From Chrysiogenales bacterium (GTDB taxonomy: Bacteria; Acidobacteriota; Aminicenantia; UBA2199): DNA of 6,721 bases. Position numbers and translations under genes: made by a program. The notes under the pieces are model-generated. The model saw nothing but the letters and a program-made list of their open reading frames with translations, made no database searches and had not been told where the DNA came from. Positions within the stretch are counted from its first letter, which is position 1, and every line of letters starts with the position of its first letter. The DNA lies in NCBI GenBank assembly GCA_004525465.1, contig SPCN01000127.1, positions 1-6,721 of the forward strand. The letters are read 5' to 3'. This document shows, piece by piece, positions 1 through 5,973 of this stretch.

Positions 1-31
1 CCGAAGAGAAGGAGCGTATCGCCATGCCGAG

Positions 32-68
32 GCTTTGCGAGGCATCTGGCGATGCCATCCCGCAAAGC
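32..68. repeat. Imperfect long hairpin downstream of rpoD (REP-like intergenic palindrome)
   Basis: GCTTTGCG at 32-39 pairs with CGCAAAGC at 61-68. Inside it, GGCATC at 41-46 pairs with GATGCC at 51-56 around a TGGC loop, leaving an asymmetric bulge (A against ATCC). A competing shorter hairpin, CCCGC-AAA-GCGGG, can form at 59-71. No T-run follows on the minus strand, so it is not a canonical intrinsic terminator for rpoD, although it could stabilise the 3' end or cause pausing. It looks like a dispersed intergenic repeat. The rest of 1-158 holds no gene I can support. Confidence 0.55.
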
Positions 69-119
69 GGGGGGCCGGGGGAGGAGCTGGAATCTGGGCC
101 GATTTATTGTGGTTCCTTG

Positions 120-147
120 TTACTCGTCACATGTCACTCGTCACGTG
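120..147. repeat. Short degenerate heptamer tandem repeat
   Basis: Four consecutive heptamers read TTACTCG, TCACATG, TCACTCG, TCACGTG, forming two 14-base units that differ at few positions. The core ACTCGTCAC(A/G)TG occurs at 122-133 and 136-147. The repeat lies 11 bases past the rpoD stop. Heptamer repeats of this style occur in intergenic DNA of several bacterial groups; no function is evident here. Confidence 0.6.
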
Positions 148-158
148 CTACTATCCTG

Positions 159-2327
159 TCAGCGAAAGTTCTCCGGCTTATCAAGGAAATTCACAAGTTT
201 CCTTGATTTCTTCTTCAACTTGCGCAAGGCCTTGGCTTCAATCTGGCGAATTCTTTCACGAGTGACCTGGAATTCCTGGCCAACCTCTTCCAGGGTATGT
301 TCGTTGCCGTCGTTCAGTCCGAAACGCATTTGGATCACCCGCGCCTCGCGTTCGGTCAGTGTCGACAGGATCATTTCCAGCTGTTCCTTCAAATTCATTT
401 GCGAAACGATCTCCGGAGGGGAAACGGTTTTTTCATCCTCCAGGAAATCTCCCAGGTGCGAGTCATCATCACCGACCGGAGTCTCCAGAGAAATCGGCTC
501 CTGGGCAATTTTCAAGATCTTCCTGATTTTTTCTGAAGAAAAAGCGCTTTCTTTGGCGATTTCATCTTCAGTAGGTTCACGTCCCAATTCCTGGACCAAC
601 CTTCTCTGAGTGCGATTGATCTTGTGGATCGTTTCAATCATGTGCACCGGAATGCGGATGGTCCGGGCCTGGTCGGCAATGGCCCGGGTGATGGCCTGGC
701 GGATCCACCAGGTGGCGTAGGTGGAAAATTTGTAACCCCTCTGATATTCGAATTTCTCGACCGCTTTCATCAGGCCGATGTTGCCTTCCTGTATCAGGTC
801 GGAAAACTGCAGGCCGCGGTTGATGTATTTCTTGGCGATGGAAACGACCAGACGCAGGTTGGACTCCACCAGGTCATTCTTGGAAAGCTCGATCAGGTGA
901 AGGCCTTCCTCGATATCCGTGCAGGTCTTGAATAGATCATCGACATTGGTTTCATATTTTTCATTATTTTTTTCGAGTCGACGGTTCAGCTCTTCAATTT
1001 CTCCACCGATGCGTTTGCGCTCGGCTGAACGGGAAGAACATCTGGACATCTGGCTCTTCAGTTTTTTTACCCGCTCGAGCACATGGTCGTAGATTTCCTT
1101 CAGATCCTTGATCTTCTTCATGAATTCGCGGCGGTGTTCGTAGAGAATGGACATGTCCTGGATCAGGTGGGTAATCTCCACCAATTTCTTGGCACGCACA
1201 AAATTGGATGATTTCGATTTTTTCAGGTTTTTAAATTCCCGTTTTAAGCGGTTGAGTTCTTCGAATTGCTTGAGGAAATTGTCGCGCAGTTCCTGTTTTT
1301 TTGATTCGTCGTATATGTCTTCACTGACATCAATGACCTCGTCGATTTTCTTGTGGCCTTCCAGCACATCCTGGCCCAGTTTGATCACCAGGTTCAGGAC
1401 AATGTTGGTTTTTGACAGGGCCTTGATCACTTTTTTTTCACCGCGTTCAATCTTGCGGGCAATATTGATCTCTTCATTACGGGACAGCAGGTTAACGCTG
1501 CCCATTTCCCGCAGATACTGTCGCACCGGGTCGCCGACTATCTCGGCTCTATCCCCGCCCGACTTGGAGGTTTTTTTCGCCGGTTTTTTGGACGGCTTTA
1601 TCTCGTTTTCCTTCAGAAAATACTTGATGTGCTTTTGATTTTTCTTGAACGCCTCATCGCTGCCGAAAATATAGGTTATGGCCGACGTTTCAATGATACC
1701 GAAACCTTTCTTGACCCTTTTTAAGATGGCCTTGAGTTCTTTGCGGAAGGTATTCAGAAAATCGTTGTACTCGTTGAGCTTTTCCTGGCTCAAAACCGAT
1801 TTTTTTTTCATGACCTTGATATTCAGTGAAGCCAAATGGGAGGTAATCTCCTTTTTATTCTTGAGCAGGTTGTTCTCATTCAAAAAAACCATGAAATCAT
1901 CATGCTTGATCTTGGCATCATTGACCTTGGCAGCTTCAATCAACTCCTTAATGATAACCGAAGAAACTGCGCTTTGGGCCACATCAACGGCAGACTTGGA
2001 CGGTTGTTTTTTTTCACTGACGGGCGGCTTGGCCGCATGCTTTTTCAGTTTGATGACTGTCTTGTCCGCTCCCCGGGCCGACTGCTTCTTTACCTCGGCG
2101 GACGGTATGGGCGCTTGTTTTCTCAGTTTGGCGATTGGTTTATCAGCTGCTTGGGACAACTGCTTTTTTGCCCTGGCGGCTGGAGTGGGAGACTGCTTTT
2201 TCAGTTTAGTGACGGTTTTATCCGCCCCTGGGAACGCCTTCTTTTTTACCATGGCGGATGGTTTGAGAGGTTGTTTTTTCGGGATTGTGGGTGAACTTGC
2301 CGCCTTTCTCTCAGGTTTCTTTTTCAA
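159..2327 (-). CDS. rpoD: Primary (group 1) RNA polymerase sigma factor, RpoD/SigA type, with long basic repeat-bearing N-terminus
   Basis: This is the housekeeping sigma subunit that directs core RNA polymerase to -10/-35 promoters. Regions visible in the 722 residues are: region 1.2 at about 265-300 (DPVRQYLREMG); a charged, helical non-conserved region at about 301-480; region 2 at 486-556, including the -10 recognition and melting segment RGYKFSTYATWWIRQAI at 530-546; region 3 at about 565-640; and region 4 at 647-712, with the -35 helix-turn-helix ending VTRERIRQIEAKALRKL. The large non-conserved region resembles proteobacterial RpoD rather than the short Bacillus SigA. The protein is about 110 residues longer than E. 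coli RpoD (613) because of a Lys/Ala/Pro repeat tract (residues 5-118) followed by two region-1.1-like segments. The start is TTG at 2327-2325. GGGAGG lies 6 bases upstream (2339-2334), and an in-frame TGA a few codons further upstream leaves no ATG or GTG alternative. It overlaps a small upstream frame and follows dnaG, as in classic macromolecular-synthesis operons. The family assignment is secure; the start is very likely. Confidence 0.97.
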   Translation of the reverse strand: MKKKPERKAASSPTIPKKQPLKPSAMVKKKAFPGADKTVTKLKKQSPTPAARAKKQLSQAADKPIAKLRKQAPIPSAEVKKQSARGADKTVIKLKKHAAKPPVSEKKQPSKSAVDVAQSAVSSVIIKELIEAAKVNDAKIKHDDFMVFLNENNLLKNKKEITSHLASLNIKVMKKKSVLSQEKLNEYNDFLNTFRKELKAILKRVKKGFGIIETSAITYIFGSDEAFKKNQKHIKYFLKENEIKPSKKPAKKTSKSGGDRAEIVGDPVRQYLREMGSVNLLSRNEEINIARKIERGEKKVIKALSKTNIVLNLVIKLGQDVLEGHKKIDEVIDVSEDIYDESKKQELRDNFLKQFEELNRLKREFKNLKKSKSSNFVRAKKLVEITHLIQDMSILYEHRREFMKKIKDLKEIYDHVLERVKKLKSQMSRCSSRSAERKRIGGEIEELNRRLEKNNEKYETNVDDLFKTCTDIEEGLHLIELSKNDLVESNLRLVVSIAKKYINRGLQFSDLIQEGNIGLMKAVEKFEYQRGYKFSTYATWWIRQAITRAIADQARTIRIPVHMIETIHKINRTQRRLVQELGREPTEDEIAKESAFSSEKIRKILKIAQEPISLETPVGDDDSHLGDFLEDEKTVSPPEIVSQMNLKEQLEMILSTLTEREARVIQMRFGLNDGNEHTLEEVGQEFQVTRERIRQIEAKALRKLKKKSRKLVNFLDKPENFR
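1587..1958 (-). other. Two consecutive sigma region 1.1-like segments within rpoD
   Basis: Residues 124-174 (starting VIIKELIEAAK, ending LNIKVMKK) have the length and helix pattern of sigma region 1.1, the autoinhibitory domain of primary sigmas that occupies the RNA polymerase main channel. Residues 195-247 (starting RKELKAILKRVKK, ending KENEIKPSKK) have the same layout: a basic helix, a short strand-like turn, a second helix, then a third helix ending in a short hydrophobic-charged tail. A charged linker separates them. Both are unusually basic, while E. coli region 1.1 is acidic. The similarity is judged by eye; a profile or structure prediction could show only one of them is a true region 1.1. 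Confidence 0.45.
1974..2261 (-). repeat. 78-bp in-frame tandem repeat encoding 26-residue Lys/Ala/Pro units in the sigma factor N-terminus
   Basis: Three full units lie at 2261-2184, 2183-2106 and 2105-2028 (residues 23-48, 49-74, 75-100). A decayed fourth unit starts at 2027 (residues 101 to about 118). A common pattern is P-(S/A)-A-x-x-K-K-(K/Q), then (G/A)-A-D-K-x-(V/I)-x-K-L-(K/R)-K. Units 1 and 3 are the most alike and share GADKTV followed by KLKK. The DNA itself still shows the repeat: a short run ending in TTTTTCAGTTT recurs at about 2040 and 2196, exactly 156 bases (two units) apart. The tract is strongly basic and proline-rich, so it is probably disordered, like histone H1-type tails. 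A nonspecific DNA- or RNA-binding tail is an inference from composition. Confidence 0.9.
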
Positions 2328-2469
2328 TATGTTCCTCCCGGAAACATCCGGCTCTGGTTTTAATCAAAGCGTTCTTCTTCTTCATCAACTGCTCGACTTT
2401 CTTGAAATTTTTTTCTCTTTCCGCCACGGCGATATCCTGGTTCAAAAGCTTGTTCCTGTTCAAAGCCAT
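2311..2469 (-). CDS. Small 52-residue charged helical protein frame bridging dnaG and rpoD
   Basis: An ATG at 2469-2467 opens a 52-codon frame that ends with TGA at 2313-2311. The start lies within the last codons of dnaG (ATGGCTTTGA; 10-base overlap), and the end lies 17 bases inside rpoD in a different frame. The product begins MALNRNKLLNQDIAVAEREK and ends REEHIEKET. It is rich in Lys and Glu, has a likely amphipathic helix over residues 8-37, one Cys, and no signal or membrane segment. The codons resemble the neighbours (AAC, ATC, GCC, GTG, CAG). No Shine-Dalgarno precedes the ATG, so translation would depend on ribosomes finishing dnaG. An internal TTG (codon 9), preceded by AGGA, is an alternative start. 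I do not recognise a family. It could be a real coupled small protein, a leader peptide that tunes rpoD initiation, or a chance open frame. Confidence 0.55.
   Translation of the reverse strand: MALNRNKLLNQDIAVAEREKNFKKVEQLMKKKNALIKTRAGCFREEHIEKET
2334..2339 (-). promoter_or_regulatory. Strong ribosome binding site fixing the TTG start of rpoD
   Basis: The minus strand reads GGGAGG followed by six bases (AACATA) and then TTG. This is a near-ideal Shine-Dalgarno at ideal spacing. It compensates for the weak TTG codon and decides the start, because the reading frame meets a TGA shortly upstream with no ATG or GTG in between. The site lies inside the overlapping small frame, so ribosomes translating that frame pass over it. 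Confidence 0.8.
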
Positions 2470-4061
2470 TTTTTTTGAAAATTGCCGATACTGGTGATGA
2501 TATCCTTTTCGATTTCCGCACGGTCCTTTTTCATCTGCATTTTTTGTGAAAAAATATCATTGAGCCTGGCTTTTTCGGAGGCGGTAAGCGCTTTTGTTAT
2601 CTCGGCAAAACGAATCTCGCCATGCTCTTCATAACAGACGAAAAGCAGGCGAATAATATTGCGACTGGCCAGACCAGCCAGAAGTTCAGTGCTGAAAAAC
2701 TCCCTGATCTCCGGGATCACTTCCGGGGCGCGCAGGAGCGCTTCCAGGACCTTTTCTTCCATCAGGGTTATTTTCAGAGGCTGCTCGGAATTCTCCTTGT
2801 GCTGGCCCGGATGGAGCCCCAGGTTTACAAGATCGGCTGACGTTTTAAAAAAAGCGGCCATCCTGTGAATGTAATCTTCACGGATCACCGGATCTGACAT
2901 TTTAGCGGTCGCGGCCATGACCAGGTCCAGGCCCTTTCTTTTCTGGTCAGGAATGGAAAGATCGAATTCGCGGGCGGCTTTGTTCAACAAAAAATTAAAC
3001 CCGTCTTCGGTTCGAAGTAAGGCCTCGTGCAGGGCTTGCCTGCCCTGGGTGCGGACAAATTCATCGGGATCCTTCGCCCCCTCGAACACGACGATGCCGG
3101 GGTTGACGTTCTGTTCGAACATTTTCTCAATATTACGAACCGTGGCCGCCTCACCGGCGGCATCACGATCGTAAAAAATATGGATGACATTGCAGAACCT
3201 CTTGAGCAAATGAACCTGCTTTTCGGTCAAGGCGGTGCCCAACGAGGCCGCCACATGGCGAAAGCCGGCTTGGAAGAGGCTGATCATATCCAGGTAACCT
3301 TCGACCAACAGTCCGGTTTTTTCCTCTTTCATGTAGTGCTTGCTCAAATGGAAGCCGAAAAGATGGTTGCCTTTCTTATAGATCGGAGAATCGGGAGAAT
3401 TCAAATACTTGGCCGCATCATCAAAGATGGTGCGGCCTCCGAAAGCAAGTATGGTTCCGGTTTCTGAAAATATAGGGAACATGATCCGGCCCCGGAAACG
3501 GTCGTAGGTCCTGTTTTTTTCTTTTTTAACCAGCAGGCCCAGCTCAAGCGCTTTCTCCAATACCGCCCCTTTTTTTCGCAAATACCCGCTTAAGCCTTCC
3601 CAGGAATTGGGCGCGTAACCCATGGCAAAATTTTCGATGCTTTCTTTATTTATGCCGCGGTTCTTCAAATAAGCCAATGCCGTTTTCCCCTCACTGCCGC
3701 TGAAAAGGTTTTCTTTAAAAAATTCACAGGCAAGTTCATTAATAAACAGGTAGTCATCTTTTTTAACCGATTTGAAACGGCTTTTTTCCAAAGGAATATT
3801 GAATTTTTCGGCCAGGAAATTCATGGCTTCGACAAAAGAAATATTTTCCATTTCCTGCACCATGGTAAAAATATCTCCGAAACGGTTGCAACCGAAACAA
3901 CTGAAACTGTTTTTATCGGGCATAACGAAAAAAGAAGGCGTTTTTTCAGTATGGAAAGGGCACAGCGCTTTAAAATTTTTGCCTGCCGGTTTCAGACTCA
4001 CATAAAGCGAAGCAACATCGACGATAGAGATATGCTCTTTTATTTGATCTTTTGAATCCAT
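2460..4061 (-). CDS. dnaG: DNA primase DnaG
   Basis: This enzyme synthesises RNA primers at the replication fork together with the DnaB-type helicase. The N-terminal CHC2 zinc-binding domain spans about residues 3-95, with ligands Cys34, His37, Cys55 and Cys58 in CPFHTEKTPSF and FSCFGC. The catalytic core follows: the RNA polymerase-basic motif RFRGRIMFPI at 188-197, then the Toprim fold with Glu254 and Asp258 in VEGYLD and the metal-binding pair Asp298/Asp300 in FYDRD. The C-terminal part (about 430-533) is helical and poorly conserved, as expected for the helicase-binding region. The total of 533 residues is slightly shorter than E. coli (581) but within the family range, and all key residues are present. 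The ATG start at 4061 gives the usual short N-terminus before the zinc domain. No clear Shine-Dalgarno precedes it; the upstream bases are a T-run. The dnaG-rpoD adjacency is typical of the macromolecular-synthesis operon; no rpsU homologue is visible upstream. Confidence 0.98.
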   Translation of the reverse strand: MDSKDQIKEHISIVDVASLYVSLKPAGKNFKALCPFHTEKTPSFFVMPDKNSFSCFGCNRFGDIFTMVQEMENISFVEAMNFLAEKFNIPLEKSRFKSVKKDDYLFINELACEFFKENLFSGSEGKTALAYLKNRGINKESIENFAMGYAPNSWEGLSGYLRKKGAVLEKALELGLLVKKEKNRTYDRFRGRIMFPIFSETGTILAFGGRTIFDDAAKYLNSPDSPIYKKGNHLFGFHLSKHYMKEEKTGLLVEGYLDMISLFQAGFRHVAASLGTALTEKQVHLLKRFCNVIHIFYDRDAAGEAATVRNIEKMFEQNVNPGIVVFEGAKDPDEFVRTQGRQALHEALLRTEDGFNFLLNKAAREFDLSIPDQKRKGLDLVMAATAKMSDPVIREDYIHRMAAFFKTSADLVNLGLHPGQHKENSEQPLKITLMEEKVLEALLRAPEVIPEIREFFSTELLAGLASRNIIRLLFVCYEEHGEIRFAEITKALTASEKARLNDIFSQKMQMKKDRAEIEKDIITSIGNFQKKWL

Positions 4062-4081
4062 TAAAAAAAACTATATGATTT

Positions 4082-4113
4082 ATTATATTGCGCTATTTTT
4101 CACTTTCTGTCAA
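4082..4113 (-). promoter_or_regulatory. Candidate sigma-70 promoter for the dnaG-rpoD operon
   Basis: On the minus strand a perfect TTGACA lies at 4113-4108 and a perfect TATAAT at 4087-4082. The gap between them is 20 bases, wider than the usual 16-18. A weaker -10, CAATAT at 4090-4085, would give a 17-base spacer. With TATAAT used, transcription would begin near 4075, leaving a 5' leader of only about 15 bases before the dnaG ATG. The -35 lies only about 17 bases past the stop codon of the upstream PKD/barrel gene, so dnaG-rpoD can be transcribed independently of that gene. The RpoD encoded by this operon would be expected to read the promoter. Confidence 0.6.
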
Positions 4114-4129
4114 CAAAAAAACCGCTCTT

Positions 4130-5899
4130 TTAAAAAGAAATCAACAAACAGATGCCTGCCTGCAGGCCTCCCAAGTCAACTTCCACGTCGATATTCTCGG
4201 GCTTGATCTTGATCTGGTCGAAACGGGCGCCGAAATCAAAGGAAAAATGGCGATTCATTTTAAATTCAAATCCGGCTTCCAGTGACAAATTGCTGCCGCT
4301 CCCCTTGACATTGCCGATCACGGATTCTTCCTTGAAACTCAGGTAATTGAAGCCGACGCCGAGGTATGGGTTGAAAAAGCCCAAAGCGAAAGTGTAGCGC
4401 AGGAAGGCATGGACCGGCAGCAATGTCAAGGTTGTCTTGTCCTCAGTGAAAGTGGTTTGGGAAATAACTTTATACTGGGAAGCGGAAAACCAGAAATACA
4501 AGCCCTGCCAGATATGAACCCCCAGCCTGCCGCCGTACAGCACATCGCCTTTGCCATAGATCTCCTTGAGTGGAATGCTTTTGGGCTGAAAATATCCGGC
4601 ATAGGGGCCAACCCTGAATAACATGAATTTTTTAGGCGCCGGCGGGGCCGCTGCGGCCACGTCCAGCGTTTGAGTTTTGCCAGGAGCTGAGATCGTAGGC
4701 GCGGCAACCGCAATCACGTCCGGAGCAGCGGCGACCGCAACCACAAACTGGACGGGGTGGCGCCCGAGGTCACCCTGCCAATCATATATTTTGACCAGGT
4801 AATTGCCAGGTTTTTTATAACTGTAATTCACCGACGATCCAACCAGTACGTTTGTTTCTTTTTCACCAGGCAGGATAGTGCCGTCGCCCATGTCCCAACG
4901 CAGGTGATTCGGGGAATTGAAATTGGAAGCACTGAATTGCATGGGCAGCCCGGCAATAGCCTTGGCCGGTTCCATCCGTATCTGGCGCGGATCAGCGTCG
5001 ACCACAAACTCCGCTGTCAACGGCGGCTGGTTTTTATCTCCCCCTGAATCATAAGCCTTGACCGAATAGGAGCCGGCAGCTGTGTAAACATGGCTCACCT
5101 GGAAAGTGGCCTTGACCACGCCCGGTCCGGGGCCTGGATTGATCTCAGTACCGTCACCCAGATCCCAGGCGATTCTTTCCGGAGTACGGAAATGTTGGGC
5201 GGTGATGACCATAGGGTGATTGGCTAGAGGCTGTTCCGGAGCGATATGCAAAACGCGGGTTTGGGCGCTGACAGTCACCTGGGCCCGGACGGGGGTCGAT
5301 CCCATGTTGCCTTTGTCATCATAAACCCTGACCTGGAATTGGCCGGCGGCGGCATAGGCGTAGGCCATGGTGACTTCCTGTCCCGGCGCTGCTTTGCCCC
5401 CGCTGGTCAATATAGTGCCGTCGCCCATGTCCCATTTCAGCAGATTAGGCGTGCGGAAATTGCTGGCAGTGAATAGCAGCGGCTGGCCGGCAACCGGAGC
5501 GGACGGTGAGTAGGTGACCCGCCTGCTTTCAGTCAGTGCCTGTACGGCAGCCGCAGGAGCTGTTTCCACTTCACTGCGCAGGACATACCAGGCATCCGCC
5601 TGGGGCTTGGCTGATACGTTCAAGTCGGCAACCCGGAAATATTCGCCGTTTTCTCCCATGACCAAGAGTATGGTACCGAAACCGATCTCCTTGATGATCT
5701 TGGCGCCGGCATTGGCAAGGCTGCGGATCTTGGCAAAGCGGACAATTACCCTGACCCTGGGCGCATCATTCTTAGCCTGGTCGGCAGCCAGCAGGGATTG
5801 TGCCCCCGTTGCCTGGCCGGATTCGCTTTTCCAGGCAGGACCGCAGATGAAAAAAACAAAAAACAACGTGAATAAAAGCAAAACTCTTTTTGTTTTCAT
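4130..5899 (-). CDS. Exported protein: SH3-like domain, three PKD-type repeats and a C-terminal outer-membrane beta-barrel
   Basis: This 589-residue protein starts with a signal peptide (MKTKR, then a hydrophobic stretch to about residue 20). Residues 46-112 resemble a bacterial SH3 domain (VRVIVRFAKIRS near the start, GTILLVMGENGEYFRV in the middle, WYVLRSEVE at the end). Three PKD-type beta-sandwich repeats follow at about 127-211, 214-301 and 305-390, each with the hallmark WD(M/L)GDGT (156, 245, 335) and a G-x-(F/Y)-x-V-(R/K)-(V/A/I)-YD strand. After an Ala/Pro linker (391-423), residues 424-589 show alternating strands rich in aromatic residues and glycine and end in Phe, as in small OmpA-like eight-strand barrels. 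The reading is a barrel anchor with periplasmic or surface domains that bind glycan, peptidoglycan or protein; the ligand is unknown. The start is supported by GGTGA at 5910-5906, six bases upstream. The gene is divergent from the zinc-ribbon gene and precedes dnaG without an obvious terminator. No named family is recognised for the whole architecture. Confidence 0.85.
   Translation of the reverse strand: MKTKRVLLLFTLFFVFFICGPAWKSESGQATGAQSLLAADQAKNDAPRVRVIVRFAKIRSLANAGAKIIKEIGFGTILLVMGENGEYFRVADLNVSAKPQADAWYVLRSEVETAPAAAVQALTESRRVTYSPSAPVAGQPLLFTASNFRTPNLLKWDMGDGTILTSGGKAAPGQEVTMAYAYAAAGQFQVRVYDDKGNMGSTPVRAQVTVSAQTRVLHIAPEQPLANHPMVITAQHFRTPERIAWDLGDGTEINPGPGPGVVKATFQVSHVYTAAGSYSVKAYDSGGDKNQPPLTAEFVVDADPRQIRMEPAKAIAGLPMQFSASNFNSPNHLRWDMGDGTILPGEKETNVLVGSSVNYSYKKPGNYLVKIYDWQGDLGRHPVQFVVAVAAAPDVIAVAAPTISAPGKTQTLDVAAAAPPAPKKFMLFRVGPYAGYFQPKSIPLKEIYGKGDVLYGGRLGVHIWQGLYFWFSASQYKVISQTTFTEDKTTLTLLPVHAFLRYTFALGFFNPYLGVGFNYLSFKEESVIGNVKGSGSNLSLEAGFEFKMNRHFSFDFGARFDQIKIKPENIDVEVDLGGLQAGICLLISF
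4730..5521 (-). repeat. Triplicated PKD-type domain coding repeats
   Basis: The three repeats recur every 89-90 codons. Repeats 1 and 3 are closest: a 23-base block is identical at 5412-5434 and 4875-4897, exactly 537 bases apart, covering the WDMGDGTI segment. The middle repeat is more diverged (WDLGDGTE) and has a Gly/Pro-rich insertion after the motif. The pattern fits internal duplication, with later homogenisation or stronger constraint on the outer copies. Confidence 0.85.
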
Positions 5900-5973
5900 G
5901 GCGATTCACCATATCATGCCCTTTTTAAAAAGTAAATATTGCAAAAATAAATTCGATTTGATATGTTCACTCC
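5900..5973. promoter_or_regulatory. Divergent AT-rich intergenic region between the PKD/barrel gene and the zinc-ribbon gene
   Basis: These 74 bases must contain the starts of both divergent transcripts if each has its own promoter. A symmetric TTGCAA (5939-5944) could act as a -35 on either strand. On the plus strand it lies 17 bases before TATGTT (5962-5967), which would place the transcript start at about the ATG, giving an almost leaderless mRNA. A 12-base perfect palindrome, CTTTTTAAAAAG, lies at 5921-5932 and could be an operator or merely AT-rich sequence. None of these elements is strong. Confidence 0.3.

Noticed and set aside
32..71. Intrinsic terminator for rpoD
   Set aside because: The hairpins are good, but no U-tract follows on the minus strand, so it is only reported as a palindromic repeat.
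1..158. tRNA or other structured RNA gene
   Set aside because: No T-arm consensus, acceptor pairing or CCA end could be found; the pairing is limited to the single compound hairpin.
52..609. Plus-strand open frame (185 codons) across the rpoD 3' end
   Set aside because: It is antisense to conserved sigma regions 3 and 4, has Ser/Arg-rich low-quality composition, and shows no recognisable domain.
1678..2478. Long plus-strand open frame (266 codons) opposite the rpoD N-terminus
   Set aside because: It lies antisense to the lysine-rich repeat tract; its Phe/Leu-rich product is simply the complement of Lys-rich codons, and the rpoD frame has clear homology.
2984..3190. Minus-strand 68-codon frame within dnaG
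   Set aside because: It is out of frame inside the catalytic Toprim region of primase, where the dnaG frame carries the conserved DRD motif.
5838..5850. Lipoprotein signal (Cys19) in the PKD/barrel protein
   Set aside because: The residues before the cysteine are Phe-Phe-Ile, which do not fit a lipobox, and a C-terminal barrel would make lipid anchoring unnecessary.
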